Assembly (NCBI GenBank): GCA_037962975.1
Contig: CM075675.1
Coordinates: 6,272,001-6,336,000, forward strand
Reading direction: 5' to 3'
Source of the DNA: Clitoria ternatea
Taxonomy: Eukaryota; Streptophyta; Magnoliopsida; Fabales; Fabaceae
DNA length: 64,000 nucleotides
Part shown: positions 1 through 11,361 of the stretch, in pieces
Layout of the letters: each line of letters opens with the position of its first letter
Numbering within the stretch: the stretch's first letter is position 1
The notes under the pieces: model-generated
Databases searched by the model: none
Told to the model about the DNA's origin: nothing
Seen by the model: the letters and a program-made list of their open reading frames with translations, nothing else
Translations under genes and position numbers: made by a program

Positions 1-1429
1 GTGCATAAGATTCGTCCCAATCGCCAAAGACATGGACAATTGCTTTTTGTTTTGCCTTCCACGCCTTACTATAAGACACTTTGAACCCAAATTGAGTTGT
101 TATCCGCTCTTGTATCAATGCAATGGTAACTGACGGATCTTGGTTAACCATACCTGCATACACAACAACCATTGGACAATATTAAACCGTAAACATAATA
201 ACTACATGTAATGAACATAACCCACAAACAATGACGATAATAACCCAAAATGCATGAGCAGATAAACTCTGAGTCCAACTTCGAATGGTCCTGCGAAACA
301 CTAATATTCACACAAGTATGAGGGCCCCCCACTTACTAACCACCCAAATGTTCCTTTTCTTCGATAACATAGCCCGTATTTTCCAAGGGCAACCATCAAA
401 GTGGTTCGGGCACCGTGCAGTAAAGAATGTTGGCTTTGACTCAACCACCACATAACTTTGATGCATCTTCATTGAATACTGCTTCAACGCACTTTGAACT
501 GCTTTTTTGGATTGAAATTTCAAACCAATACAAAGTTCATCTCCAGCCTGCCATTCGGATACGTTGTCAAACCCGACATTATTTTCATCCTCATCTACGT
601 GCTCCAAGTTAACATCAGTGTAATACGGTGAAGACCTCCAAAATGCCATTCCTCCCTCCCCTACAATTCGACATCATCAACAAGTGTGATTAACTAACTA
701 ACCGCTAACTAAATCCACCATGATATTAAAATTCACCTAACCTGCTACAACGACACCAACACCGTGTGAATTTCCTAAAGTTGAAGAATCCGGTATGGCC
801 TCAAAATCTCCATCAACATCAGTGTCCACATCACTGTCATTGGGAATATAAGTTTCATCTGCTCCTTCGTCATCACTACTTTCACACTCCAAGTGAACAT
901 TAACATCCAAATCTTCATCATCTCCTAAGTTAACATCTGTTTCATCTTCCAACACCAACACATAACAGTTTTATTAATTACCCATTTATAAAAAAAACCT
1001 TCAAAGATATTAACAATATATAAAATTACAACTATACTTACTTCTTGTTTGTGTGATACATTGTGAAACACCTCCCTCAGTTTGCGGCAACGAAGACCCA
1101 AGAACATCAACTTCAACAAATATCTCAAGTGCATCTATATCCGATTGTTTCTCAAAAAATTGTAAAACAACATCAATCTCTTCATCATCATCTATTTGTA
1201 AACCCGAAAATTTTTTTGTCTTTTTATCAATTATTAATCTAGTAGTTAACTTTGTTATAATGTGATTAGCCTGAAGTTTCAACTTAGCAAAAATCTTCTC
1301 TTTCAACTGCTTAGCTGTAATACCACGTTTAATTTGTATCAATTTGGTGTCCCCCTCAAATGCAAAACCATTTGGCCCTTCAAACTTTCGCCCATTTGTA
1401 TACAGGATCACCATAATTGGAGGAGCCAT
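1..1429 (-). pseudogene. MULE (Mutator-like) transposase, 5' part, frameshifted, runs off left edge
   Basis: The reverse strand carries the N-terminal half of a MuDR-type transposase in pieces joined by plausible introns. Exon 1 is 1429-1042 and starts MAPPIMVILYTNG, the PB1-like N-terminal domain found in many legume MULEs; its donor is GTAAGT. Exon 2 is about 951-742 and encodes an acidic linker; its acceptor is unclear and its donor is GTTAGG. Exon 3 is 660-245 and holds the Mutator DNA-binding domain (KFQSKKAVQSALKQYS, then a FTARCPNHFDGCPWKIRA Cys/His motif). Exon 4 runs from 153 off the left edge and contains SYSKAWKAKQKAI, typical just before the DDE core. The reading frame breaks in exon 3 at the C-run 325-330: the upstream frame hits a stop soon after, and family-like sequence resumes in the next frame, so one base seems lost. 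The DDE core and SWIM finger lie outside the window. Family assignment is strong; the exon 2 boundary is inferred. Confidence 0.8.
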
Positions 1430-1689
1430 TGCTGCAAAAAATCTTATGAGCTTCCTAATTACAGCTTATGTTGTAAACTTTTAAATAAAACTCTAACACA
1501 AAAAAAATAAAAAGTAAATTTAATAACAAAATATAAAACATACTTTACTTGCATACCTTTCAACTGTAAAAAAAACTGCACTTACAATAGGGAAAATGGG
1601 CAAGAGGTAGTAGTTTAACTTTGAAGCACTCTTGAAAAATCAGATTTCATAAATGGCAATGTGGTATCAGCAGTTTGGAGGGTATAAAT

Positions 1690-2060
1690 AGAGCCAATTT
1701 CGCACAACCAGCAGGAGAAATAACACTAACGACTGACATTTCTCAGACTGGTTAGGAGAAATGTGTGACAGATTTGACAAGACTTGCATTTCTTAAGTCC
1801 ACCAGGAGAAATGTGTGACCGACGTGACATGACCAGGATTTCTTAAGTCCATCATGCGAAATGCTGACTGATGTGACATTGGCGAAATGCTGACTGATGT
1901 TTCTCCTGTCCAACAGGCGAAATACTCATGCACATGACACTTGTCCACCTCTGTAGTATTTCGTATGTTGAGTGGAAGAAAAGCAAAATTCTGACATTTC
2001 TTCTGCCAGATGTGCGAAATATAATCGTTGACATGATGTTTTTTCACCCAGACACACAAA
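1690..2060. repeat. Degenerate short repeats upstream of the MULE gene
   Basis: Several imperfect copies of two related words recur here: AGGAGAAATGTGTGAC (near 1752 and 1804) and GCGAAATGCTGACTGATG (near 1856 and 1883), with shorter versions toward 2020. Copies are 27-60 bp apart and not in a regular array. The block lies just 5' of the reverse-strand MULE transposase, so it may be the element's terminal or promoter region. I found no inverted partner in the window. The open frames across it look like by-products of the repeats. Confidence 0.4.
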
Positions 2061-2541
2061 TATTTTTTAAACTACACCAAAATGTTAATTTTTTTTAATA
2101 AACACACTCATTTTAAAAAAAACCCCAATTATGACTTCAAAGTTGACTTTTACAAAGAGTGCAACTTATTTATATCTCCCTCTAAGTGATGTATTTTCAA
2201 ACTTAACTTGGGTGGGATTGTTAAAACTTCACCCAAGGCCCAAACCCTAAAGGTACATGGCCCAAAAATGGCCTAAAGCAAGTATATGACTATATAAGGC
2301 CCAAAAGAATGCTACACAGATCGTTACATGAGTGTCATAAGTCTTTCATCTTAAAGTCACTATGACTACATAAATAGTTTATTGTTTTAATGCAATCAAA
2401 TGTCACTTGTAACAAAGTGATAAAAAAATTGTAATTAGTGATGATAAGGCTAGTCAGGGGTGGGTGTAGGTCTCCTTGATCCCAACCCTATAAAAGTTAG
2501 GGTAAGTTTGAATGTTGGTTTAAAAGAGACGAGTTTGAAAT
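2061..2541. other. Gene-free AT-rich sequence
   Basis: No coding potential, RNA gene or bounded repeat recognised. AT-rich intergenic DNA with short homopolymer runs. Confidence 0.5.
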
Positions 2542-2640
2542 CACTATAACAATATTGACCTTTCTTAGCGGCCATTTCTAGGCAGTAAGCAAGAAATCCG
2601 CTAAGAATGAACCTTTGTTAGCACAGTGGAATTGGGTCCA
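2542..2640 (+). mobile_element. Possible CACTA transposon end fragment
   Basis: The segment starts CACTATAACAATA, which fits the CACTA terminal consensus. It is followed by an inverted pair: AGCGGCCATTTCT and, about 25 bp on, AGAAATCCGCT. Short subterminal inverted repeats are usual for these elements. No matching right terminus and no 3-bp duplication could be found, and unrelated sequence starts near 2640. This is a terminal scrap at best. Confidence 0.3.
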
Positions 2641-5185
2641 TTTTATGGGGTGTGATGTGGGAACCATTTTATTGGGTTCCACGGTGGATGCCAAAATGTT
2701 CACTCTTGAGTGTGTAAGGCTAAAACTTTAAAGAATTACTCTAGGAAAATAATTATAAGAAGACTTCGAGGCCTTATTTATACAATGAGTAAAAGAGAGG
2801 CCTTAAATTCTACCCAACAAGGAATAACAACTATCATCTGCTAAACTTATAGGGATTAAAGATATATAAGATATTTTCCAGAATAAAGGGGGAGGGGGGT
2901 TCTGTAGGGCCCTTCCCAATTGGGGGAACAATAGTATTAAATAAGAAGAATACAAAAATCATGAAGTATGGTAAGTCGCTCATAATGCATGCATCATCGT
3001 GTTATATTCATTTTATGCATCCATTGTTTTTTTTTTCTAGTTTGATACACATTATTTAAATAGATCCATAAAAAATAGAGTGAATCTTCACTTTAATCCT
3101 CGAAATTGAAAAAATCGGTTACTTCAATATCTGAAACCATCATTTTAATCCTTAATTTTCAAAACTAGCACTTCAGTTATTTCTTGGAATTGTTGCTTGA
3201 AATTTGGCAGGGATGTAACTGATTAGTTTATATATATAATGGGATGTAATTGATTAGTTGAAGACAAACAATCTGAGATGCTAACATAATTAAAGTTATA
3301 ATTTCCAAAAGTTAAGAACTAGCTGCCAATATGAAAAACTAAAATGGAAGTTTACTGGAAGATAAATCACATAAGAACCGACATGAAATTCTGTACCAGA
3401 GGGAGGGCAAAGAGTGAATCACGGAGCCAGTTGATGAATTGGATCCAGAGTTCTTCACATTCTTTTCACTTTCTGAAGATTAAAATTTACTTAATTTAGG
3501 CACTAGTCTAAGATGATCTTCGTATTCGTTTCATATATCATAGATTACTCTCTTGTATCTCTTTTTCATGCATTTGCTGACAAAGATATCTCACCACCCT
3601 TTCCCTTTTCTTCTATGCTTTTTTCGTCTCTTTTTTTATCAACTCTATGCCACGTTCTATTCATAACATCCATGTCAAACTGGTCCTCACTAGTTATCTC
3701 ACTCCCACTGATTTGAAGGTACCCAATGCCTATCACCAATCAGCATATCATTACTTCCAGTATATTTCAGATAAAAGCCCTTGCATCACAACAAATCGGA
3801 GACATTAACCAAAGTTGTGGGGTAACTGTGTCTCTGTTGTGGTGACAAATCAACAGTCCAAAAGTAACCACCATCATTTTCAGTCTTTTATTTAAATTTG
3901 CTGGATAACTGCTCTCTTTTGGCTTGTTACACTTACATGCATTGAATCAGTCACTTTTCCAATCAGTTAGTCTTATTTTGTGCAATAAGACAATTTTGTT
4001 TTTTATATTCTTAGTTTAAATTTGTGATTCTCTGTAGGTTGGTGGTTCAGTTTTCCTTTAATTGATTTATGTATTTATTAAATACTCATTAAAGAAGATA
4101 TGAATGATGTGATATCTTAACCATATAATATTTTCTTATAAATGTACGTATGAGTAGCAATGTCCTTGTTGAGAGGTACCTATAAGAATAATATGTTCAC
4201 ATAAATAATTTAATTGAGTTCTCTTGTAAGAAAAGTTGATTACTTTTGATATATCATATATATCCAACTTGATGCAGACAAAGCACTCCCACATGAAAGC
4301 TTGTTATTAAAAAAACTTGAATTATTAAGTTCTTCAATTATTTGTTGATTAAAAAGGTTCTCCTTTAATTAAAACCGATTAGCGTGAGAAACTATCTTTT
4401 TGGTAAGTTTATTATAAAATTTATTAAAATAAGTTAACATGATCATCTTATATAATGATACAAGTCTGAATTGCTGTTTAGTTTTTTGCAATGCAGAGGA
4501 GAAGACTGAATATAAAAGCAATAGCACCACTGAAGTTTTCTTTTTTTCCTTTCTACTATAAAAATTCATTAAATACATCATACAGATTGTGCCTCTTCAA
4601 CAAAACATTATTTTGTTATGAACCTCATTCAATATCATGTGATCGACATGTTTAATACCAACTTGATTATCATACTAAATCCTGATCCCACAATTTTATT
4701 GAAAGTTTGCTTCTAACAACAAATCTTGTCCAAATTTGAGTACATTTTGAGAGAGACAAAAGAAAGATTTGTGTGTAATGATGAATGTTTTGTTCAATTA
4801 TTCAATTGATAAGTCATGCATTTTAATTTAGATTATGAAATATTTGTTTCGCACAATAATATACAAGTGATTAGAACCAAGTTAATTTGCGCCTAGACGT
4901 ATTTCTTAACGTCACATATATGCTGTATTTATTTTTCTTGGCTCTTCACATAGTAGCATTTTTGGAATATATATGAAGGAAAGATCAAGTTACACTTATA
5001 ACTTATGACATGTTTGGTTAAAAGTTAGGGTTGATCAAACTTTAGTTTAACCAACTTAAAAAAGATTCTATAATCAAACAGAGTTTTGATTGTAGGATTA
5101 TTTTTTATTTTTATAACTCTATTTTTTTAACTACATATCTAATGGACACTTTACTTAATTGTTAGATCATTAATAAGGTATGTCG
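2641..5185. other. Gene-free intergenic sequence
   Basis: No gene supported. The open frames of 60-70 codons at 3513-3716 and 4369-4581 have no recognisable domain and sit in AT-rich low-complexity DNA. The first 350 bases (AATTGGGTCCATTTTATGGG onward, with a short G-rich tract near 2889) resemble dispersed repeat sequence, but I could not define its ends. Confidence 0.5.
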
Positions 5186-5626
5186 GGTTGCAAAGAAAGT
5201 GTAGAGTGAAAAGTGGCTAGTATGGGAAAATGAGCGGAAAGAAAATATTTTCCCTATTCGTTAGCAAAGAAAGCATTAAAAAAAATGTCACTTTTCACTA
5301 ACCATGTTTTATTTTCTACTCACATGAGGGAAGGGAAAAGAGTGAAAAATGCCAAGTACTTTTTTTTTCAAAATTACCCCTTCTCTCATCTCTCTTTATT
5401 TGTATTATTTTATTAATTACTTTATTAATTTAAGTACCTCAAATATTTCTTAGAAAAAAAATAATTATAATAAAAACTTTTTTATAATTATATTTTAAAC
5501 TATAAAGATATTGAGCTCAAATAAGATCTTAATTTGAAGGTGTTAATTTAAAAGGCTACTTTGTTCATAAAAAATCAATTAATAAATGTATAGATAACTT
5601 TATAATTGTATAATTACTTCACTTTA

Positions 5627-5660
<34 letters not shown>

Positions 5661-5799
5661 GAAAATGACAACTTTCCTTCCTTTTCATGTCACATTCTCC
5701 TCAAACAAACAAGTACACTTTTTACTATATTTCATCTCTCTTTCTTTTTCTTTCATTTTCTTTCCTCACACTTTCTCTCATTTTCCTTTCTTGCAACCA
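5186..5799. mobile_element. Possible MITE with imperfect terminal inverted repeats
   Basis: The left edge reads GGGTTGCAAAGAAAGTG and the reverse complement of the right edge reads TGGTTGCAAGAAAGG. Both continue as purine-rich GAAAG/GTGAGAG sequence, giving an imperfect inverted repeat around an AT-rich core that includes the (ATT)10 tract. There is no coding capacity. I could not establish a target-site duplication, so the superfamily is open. Confidence 0.35.
5631..5660. repeat. (ATT)10 microsatellite
   Basis: Ten uninterrupted ATT units, within the MITE-like segment. Confidence 0.95.
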
Positions 5800-5977
5800 A
5801 GAAGAGCCTAAGTCATAATTTAGCGGTTGGATTAACAATCTAGTTAAAGATTGAATTATATCTATACATGGTATAAATGATGTGTCAAATTTTATTGAAA
5901 TCAAACAACTATAAGTGCATAATCATATATTCTTTACTTTTGTATATTTTTAAAAGCATATATTATGTAAATTTTGT

Positions 5978-6993
5978 TACCGATGAATGATGTACCAAAA
6001 AAATTGTTATATGAATTTGGAATCAGATGGTAAGTTTGAAAACTAATGATCCAATAAAAGGTTATCAAGTAGTATAACAGTTTGTTAAAATTACATTGAT
6101 GTAACAAACTTTTTATTATTTTTCAAAACCTACAATTGAATTCAAGTTCATATATATATATATATATATTAGTTTATTAAACCAACTACATTATAAACAT
6201 GAAAATAGTGTTTTTCATCTAAGGGAGAATATAAATCCTTTATTAGGTTGGATGGGTCCTACTTAAAGACAAAATATGGAGGGCGATTGTTGGTGGCTAT
6301 GGGTAGGGATGCTAATGACCATGACTTTCCTTTAGTTGTTGCAAATGTGAAGATAGAATGTAAGAAATCATGGAGGTGGTTGCTTATAATGCTTCTATAA
6401 GATAGATGACATGACATCCGACAGATGAATTTCCATTTCATATCAACAAAAAGTGAGTTATTTCACTGAAAGTTGATTTTCGTTTACATTAAATATATTG
6501 TAAAGATGAAGCAGTGTAGTCATAGTTTGTGACCCTTATATATTTTTTATGGTTAAATTTGGATATAATTAAAAAAAAGAAAGACTTCATAAGACATTAA
6601 AAAGAATAGAATCATACATTATTGAATCATGGTTATCCTTCATTATACATTACATACTAATAAGCATTCTTATGGTAAAAAAACAAAATAATTATAATTA
6701 TATGATATAATTTTATAAATTCATAACTGTAAACTTTTAAGACTCTGAAAAGTAATTACTTATACATATATAATTTATTGTTCTTACTTGAACATATTAT
6801 TTAAAAGTCGTTCAAATAATTTAATTTTATTTCCTATAACAATCTCATCTGATGTTTTATTTATGCGTGCAATAGAGAGGAATCTACTATGCAAATGATG
6901 TTGTGTCACATGATACCTTAATATATGCTCATGGAAGTGAATTTGTGTTCTTCCTTGCTGAATTTCAATATTGATTCCCCGCCCATTCTCTTA
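5978..6993. repeat. Duplicated block, order A-B
   Basis: Block A (5978-6490) and block B (6491-6993) both recur at 7493-8517 in the opposite order, B' then A', in the same orientation. Block A starts TTACCGATGAATGATGTACC and ends CGTTTACATT; block B starts just after with AAATATATTGTAAAG. By eye the A copies are over 95% identical and the B copies somewhat less. The A copies differ in microsatellite length: (TA)9 at 6151-6168 against (TA)15 at 8166-8195. Block A contains a MULE transposase fragment at 6248-6400, translating to motifs such as KTKYGGRLLVA and GRDANDHDFPLVVA from the DDE region. Confidence 0.8.
6151..6168. repeat. (TA)9 microsatellite in block A
   Basis: Nine TA units. The equivalent site in the second copy has fifteen. 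Confidence 0.9.
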
Positions 6994-7492
6994 TTTGACC
7001 TTTTTCCCTCTCTATGACATTCTCACCATTAAGCGTCCACTCTCAAATAATACATACACATACATATTTGTGTTCCCTCATTTGTTCACATGGCTAAGCC
7101 ATTTACATTATAAACATCCATAAGAGTAATCACCTTCATATTAGTTGTTAGCATGTTATAAATATTCACAGTCTAATATTTAACACTCAAATAATGGAAA
7201 AATTAACCACTAACACTAATTGCCTTTAAGAATTGAATATTGTTCACACCAAGAGCGTAATACACAAAACACCTAGAGAATTACTCTAGGAAATAAACAA
7301 TTATGTTTTTAATTTTACTTGATTAGTAGTTTGGATAAAACTTAATTGATTGTCTTAAGTTAGAATTTGATTCATATATAGAGAGAAAGAAAAATCTGAT
7401 CTATCATTCTTCACATTCAACTAAAAAAGTTATCCTAACCATTTTAAATAATTTTATTTGTTTATAATCGAAAAAAATTGATTGAATTTAGT
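6994..7492. other. Single-copy spacer between the duplicated blocks
   Basis: About 500 bp of AT-rich sequence with no gene, separating B from B'. Its length is close to that of block A, but I see no convincing similarity to it. Confidence 0.5.
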
Positions 7493-8161
7493 GTAAATAT
7501 GTTGTAAAGTTGAAGCGAGTGCATTCATAGTTTGCAACGCTTATATTTTAATGGTCAAATTTGGATATAATTAAAAAGAAAGACTTCAAAAGAGATTAAA
7601 AACAATAGAATCATACATCATTAATTAATTGTTATCCTTCATTATACATTACTCATTAATAAACATTCTTATGGTAAAAAAATAAAATAATTATAATTAT
7701 ATGATAAAATTGTATAAGTTCATAACTCTAAACTTTGAAGACTCTTAAAAGCAATTACTCATACATATATAATTTATTGTTCTTACTTGAACATATTATT
7801 TAAAAGTCCTTCAGATGATTTAATTTTATTTCCCGTAATAATTCAATCTGATGTTTTATTTGTGTGTGCAATAGTAAGGAATCTTCTATGCAAATGATGT
7901 TGTGTCACATGATGCCTTAATATATGCTCATGGAAGTGTATTTGCATTTTTCCTTGCTAAATTCCAATATTGATTCCTTGCCCAATCTCTTACCGATGAA
8001 TGATGTACCAAACAAATTGTTATATGAATTTGGAATCAAATGGTAAGTTTGAAAACTAATGATCCAATAAAAAGTTATCAAGTAGTATAACAGTTCGTTA
8101 AAATTACATTGATGTAACATAAACTTTTTATTATTTTTCAAAACCTACAATTGGATTCAAG

Positions 8162-8199
<38 letters not shown>

Positions 8200-8517
8200 T
8201 TTATTAAACCAACTACATTATAAACATGAAAATAGTGTTTTTCATCTAAGGGAGAATATAAACCCTTTATTAGGTTGGATGGGTCCTACTTAAAGACAAA
8301 ATATGGAGGGCGATTGTTGGTGGCTGTGGGTAGGGATGCTAATGACCATGACTTTCCTTTAGTTGTTGCAAATGTGAAGATAGAATGTAAGAAATCATGG
8401 AGGTGGTTGCTTATAATGCTTCTATAAGACAGATGACATGACATCCGATAGATGGATATCCATTTCATATCAACAAAAAGTGAGTTATTTCACTAAGGTT
8501 GATTTTCGTTTACATTA
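7493..8517. repeat. Duplicated block, order B'-A'
   Basis: Second copy of the blocks at 5978-6993 in permuted order. B' (7493 to about 7992) runs straight into A' (from about 7990) at CAATCTCTTACCGATG. A' ends at TTTACATTA, where the rest of a MULE transposase-like sequence follows. In the other copy the corresponding point joins to B instead. Confidence 0.8.
8166..8195. repeat. (TA)15 microsatellite in block A'
   Basis: Fifteen TA units, longer than the (TA)9 of the other copy. Confidence 0.9.
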
Positions 8518-9410
8518 GAGCCGCTTAATCAATTTATGGTTGGTGTTTAGATGAAGAAATATTTTAAAAGAGGTGGAGCATCGTTACTTTGTCAAACATT
8601 TCTATTCAAACTTAAAAAGGAAATTTGGGGGTAGAGCCCTACTTAATCAGTTAAAGATGGGAGCTAGTACAACTACTTATAGACAAATACATGAAAAAAT
8701 AATGGAATGGAATGAAATAGATTAAAAATGTTGAGATTAAAGCATATGAGTGGCTTCTGGCCATTATCTCCCCCTCATTCAACACTAATGTAAACATAGG
8801 TTTGGCTATTATGCACATTGTGATGTAGTCATGAACAACCTCTGTTAGGCATTCAACTCAACAATTGGAAGGTTTGGAAAAAAAAGAAGTAGAAGCTGGA
8901 AAGATATATAGATAATATCATGCCTAAACCAACAAAAAAAGAGATTAGATAACAAAAGCATTTCAATGTCAATTGGCTAGGCAAGAAAGTTTAAAATCAT
9001 GCATACCATATTCACTGAAGGGTTTGCTGTTTAGATGCAAGATCATGCATCTTTAATTTTTAAGAGCTTGTTGGGCTCCCATGTAGGCATGCATGCATAT
9101 GCAACAATTCATTACAAAGGTGAAAACCCAGATGATTATGTCCACCTTTATTATAGAATGGTCAACTTCATGCTTTGTTATGACTAAACAATCACCCCCA
9201 ATGGTTAGTTCCTCTTAGTGGCCAAAAACCATCATTCTAGCTTACAAGAAGGGTGTAAGGAGACCCAAAAAATTAAGAAAAGGGGACACTATAGTAAAGG
9301 ATGACATTATAATAGTGAGAAAAGACAATCTAAGGTACCAATGTGGTCAATGTATGGAGTATAGGCATAATCGGTCCATATACCCATATCCACCAAGACC
9401 TTAGTAGTGT
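8275..9410 (+). pseudogene. Decayed MULE transposase, C-terminal half
   Basis: Translating the forward strand across frames gives the C-terminal parts of a Mutator-like transposase in order. At 8275-8427 there is a DDE-domain segment (LDGSYLKTKYGG, then VGRDANDHDFPLVV and KKSWRWLLIMLL). Around 8560-8700 follows a region like EHRYFVKHFYSNLKRKFGG. Near 9070-9180 there is HVGMHAYATIHYKGENPDDYV, the SWIM-type zinc-finger area, with the usual Cys-x-His partly lost. At 9255-9410 there is a zinc-knuckle-like CGQCMEYRHN. Stops and frameshifts occur throughout, so no protein is made. The N-terminal part is missing; the upstream neighbour is block B'. Unrelated to the reverse-strand MULE at the left edge as far as I can see. 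Confidence 0.7.
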
Positions 9411-11361
9411 TATTTGACATTTAATTTTTAATTTTTTGATCTACAAACATGTCACTTACTACAAATTGTATTTTTGGCTTGTAGCCAATTATGACCCCTA
9501 TGGGTGGTGCCAATGTAGTAAACCTTACGATTGAACCTACTAACCAAAATGTTGTAGCTAAACCAATCATTAAATACTTGCAACTAAACCTACCAATCAA
9601 ATTGTTACACTAAACACACCACCGGTGAACACTCATGAGCAAGCAAGCCAAAAATCAATAGGCGAAAGGGTAGGGGAATCGAAAGGATCGAGAGCAGAAG
9701 AAGAAGGACAACACAAGTAGCAACAAAAACTTAACTTTCACTGTCATATCCAACAACAATCAATAAAATAAGTAGAGGTATGTATAGGAACCAAGAAAGA
9801 GGAAAGGAAAGATTTGATAGAGACAGGGGAAAGAGAACTAGGGGCAAACCACCTCTACCTGCAACTACAACACATCAACAACCTTAGCAAACTTATGCAA
9901 CTCTACCAATAGAGTTCAACATTAGAGCCTATTGAAGCATTAACTTGGTCATTTTGTGACGAAAATAGAGCCACTTATGTTTAACTTACTTATTTTATAA
10001 TTAATACCACATAATTTAGTTTTTATTTTGTAAATAGTGTCATTTAATTTGGCTTCACAAAGTTTGGCTTTTATTTTGTATCTTAAACCTCATTTTTTTT
10101 TGGTTAAAACAACATTATGCAAAGCATATGCATACTATGAATATACCATAACTTACACATGTTCCTAATTTCTTTTAAACAAATTTAGATTGAAAGCAAC
10201 TGAATAACAACAATTTCCACTTGGAATCAAGACCAAAAATAACTTATTAATCATACATCAAATAAACTAATGTAAATTTAAAACCCAAGTTATCAACTTT
10301 CATTAGTAATCAAAACTCATGATTAGTGCTTCAATATACAACGTACCAACATTTACCCATAACCCAAAAAAGGCCAAATCCTTGGCTTACTTATAACTCA
10401 GCAACCTTTCTCATTTCACCTCTCATCCTCTCTTTACATAGTAGATAAACAAAATGAAAGACATTGCCTATGAAACCCCAAATGTCCATATTAGTATTAT
10501 GACCTTGTTCTTCTCTTCACCAAGCTTCCTATTCAGCTTTGCAACTCGTCGTGTATTCTCTTCCTTAGTTTGACAACTTTATGTGAACACACTCACTGCA
10601 GATCAACCTCATTGGGCCCTTCATCAATCCATGCTCAAGATTAGTTAGGGCATCTCTAGAAAAGTGGTTCCAGCCTTGTTCCTACTATTATACCTCAACA
10701 AAAGCACTTGGTCTCCACATCAACATAATTGTCATCACGGTGGCCTTGACATTGCAGAGTTAGAGCCACTTCCGCATGGTGCTCTCGATATTTGCATAAG
10801 GGAGTGATGAAAAAGAGGGAAATTTCAAAACCAAACGAAGAAGAGAAAAGACGTTGTGAGAAGAAAAGTGACGAACAAATGCAAAATTTAGAAGCAAAGG
10901 GAATCAATTTGAAATTTAGGATCCAACTTTAACATAATAAGTAAATGTTAGAGAAAATCTAAGGATATTTGATGTAGATGTCATATGACTCAATTGATGT
11001 AGCCCTTTAGTTTGTCGCATAAATATTTAACAAAAACTTAAAACTTTTCACGTACTATTACTTTTTTAAAAAAATTAGTGACTAACGTTTAAAGGGAAAA
11101 GAATTTGTCCGCTAGGAGCCGGTGGCCCAAACGACGAGAAAAGGATAACTATCTGCGCTCGTCTATCCAATATGCAATGACAATTGACAATGACCTTTAC
11201 TGGATTTAATAAAATTTTTATTTACTTTAATATTTATAATAAAATTGTGATATTTTTTATGGTTGGGATTCTTCAGAAACAATCTAGAAACCTAATTCGA
11301 GGATAACCATATCAACAATTGCTTCTTCCCCTCTTCCATCAACATAATCTGATATTCAACA
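9411..11361. other. Gene-free sequence upstream of CXE-1
   Basis: No gene recognised. The open frame on the reverse strand at 10695-10907 has no known domain. The last 300 bases should hold the CXE-1 promoter; the AT-rich stretch near 11230-11250 (TATTTATAATAAA) is a possible TATA region about 120 bp before the start codon. That is inference only. Confidence 0.45.
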
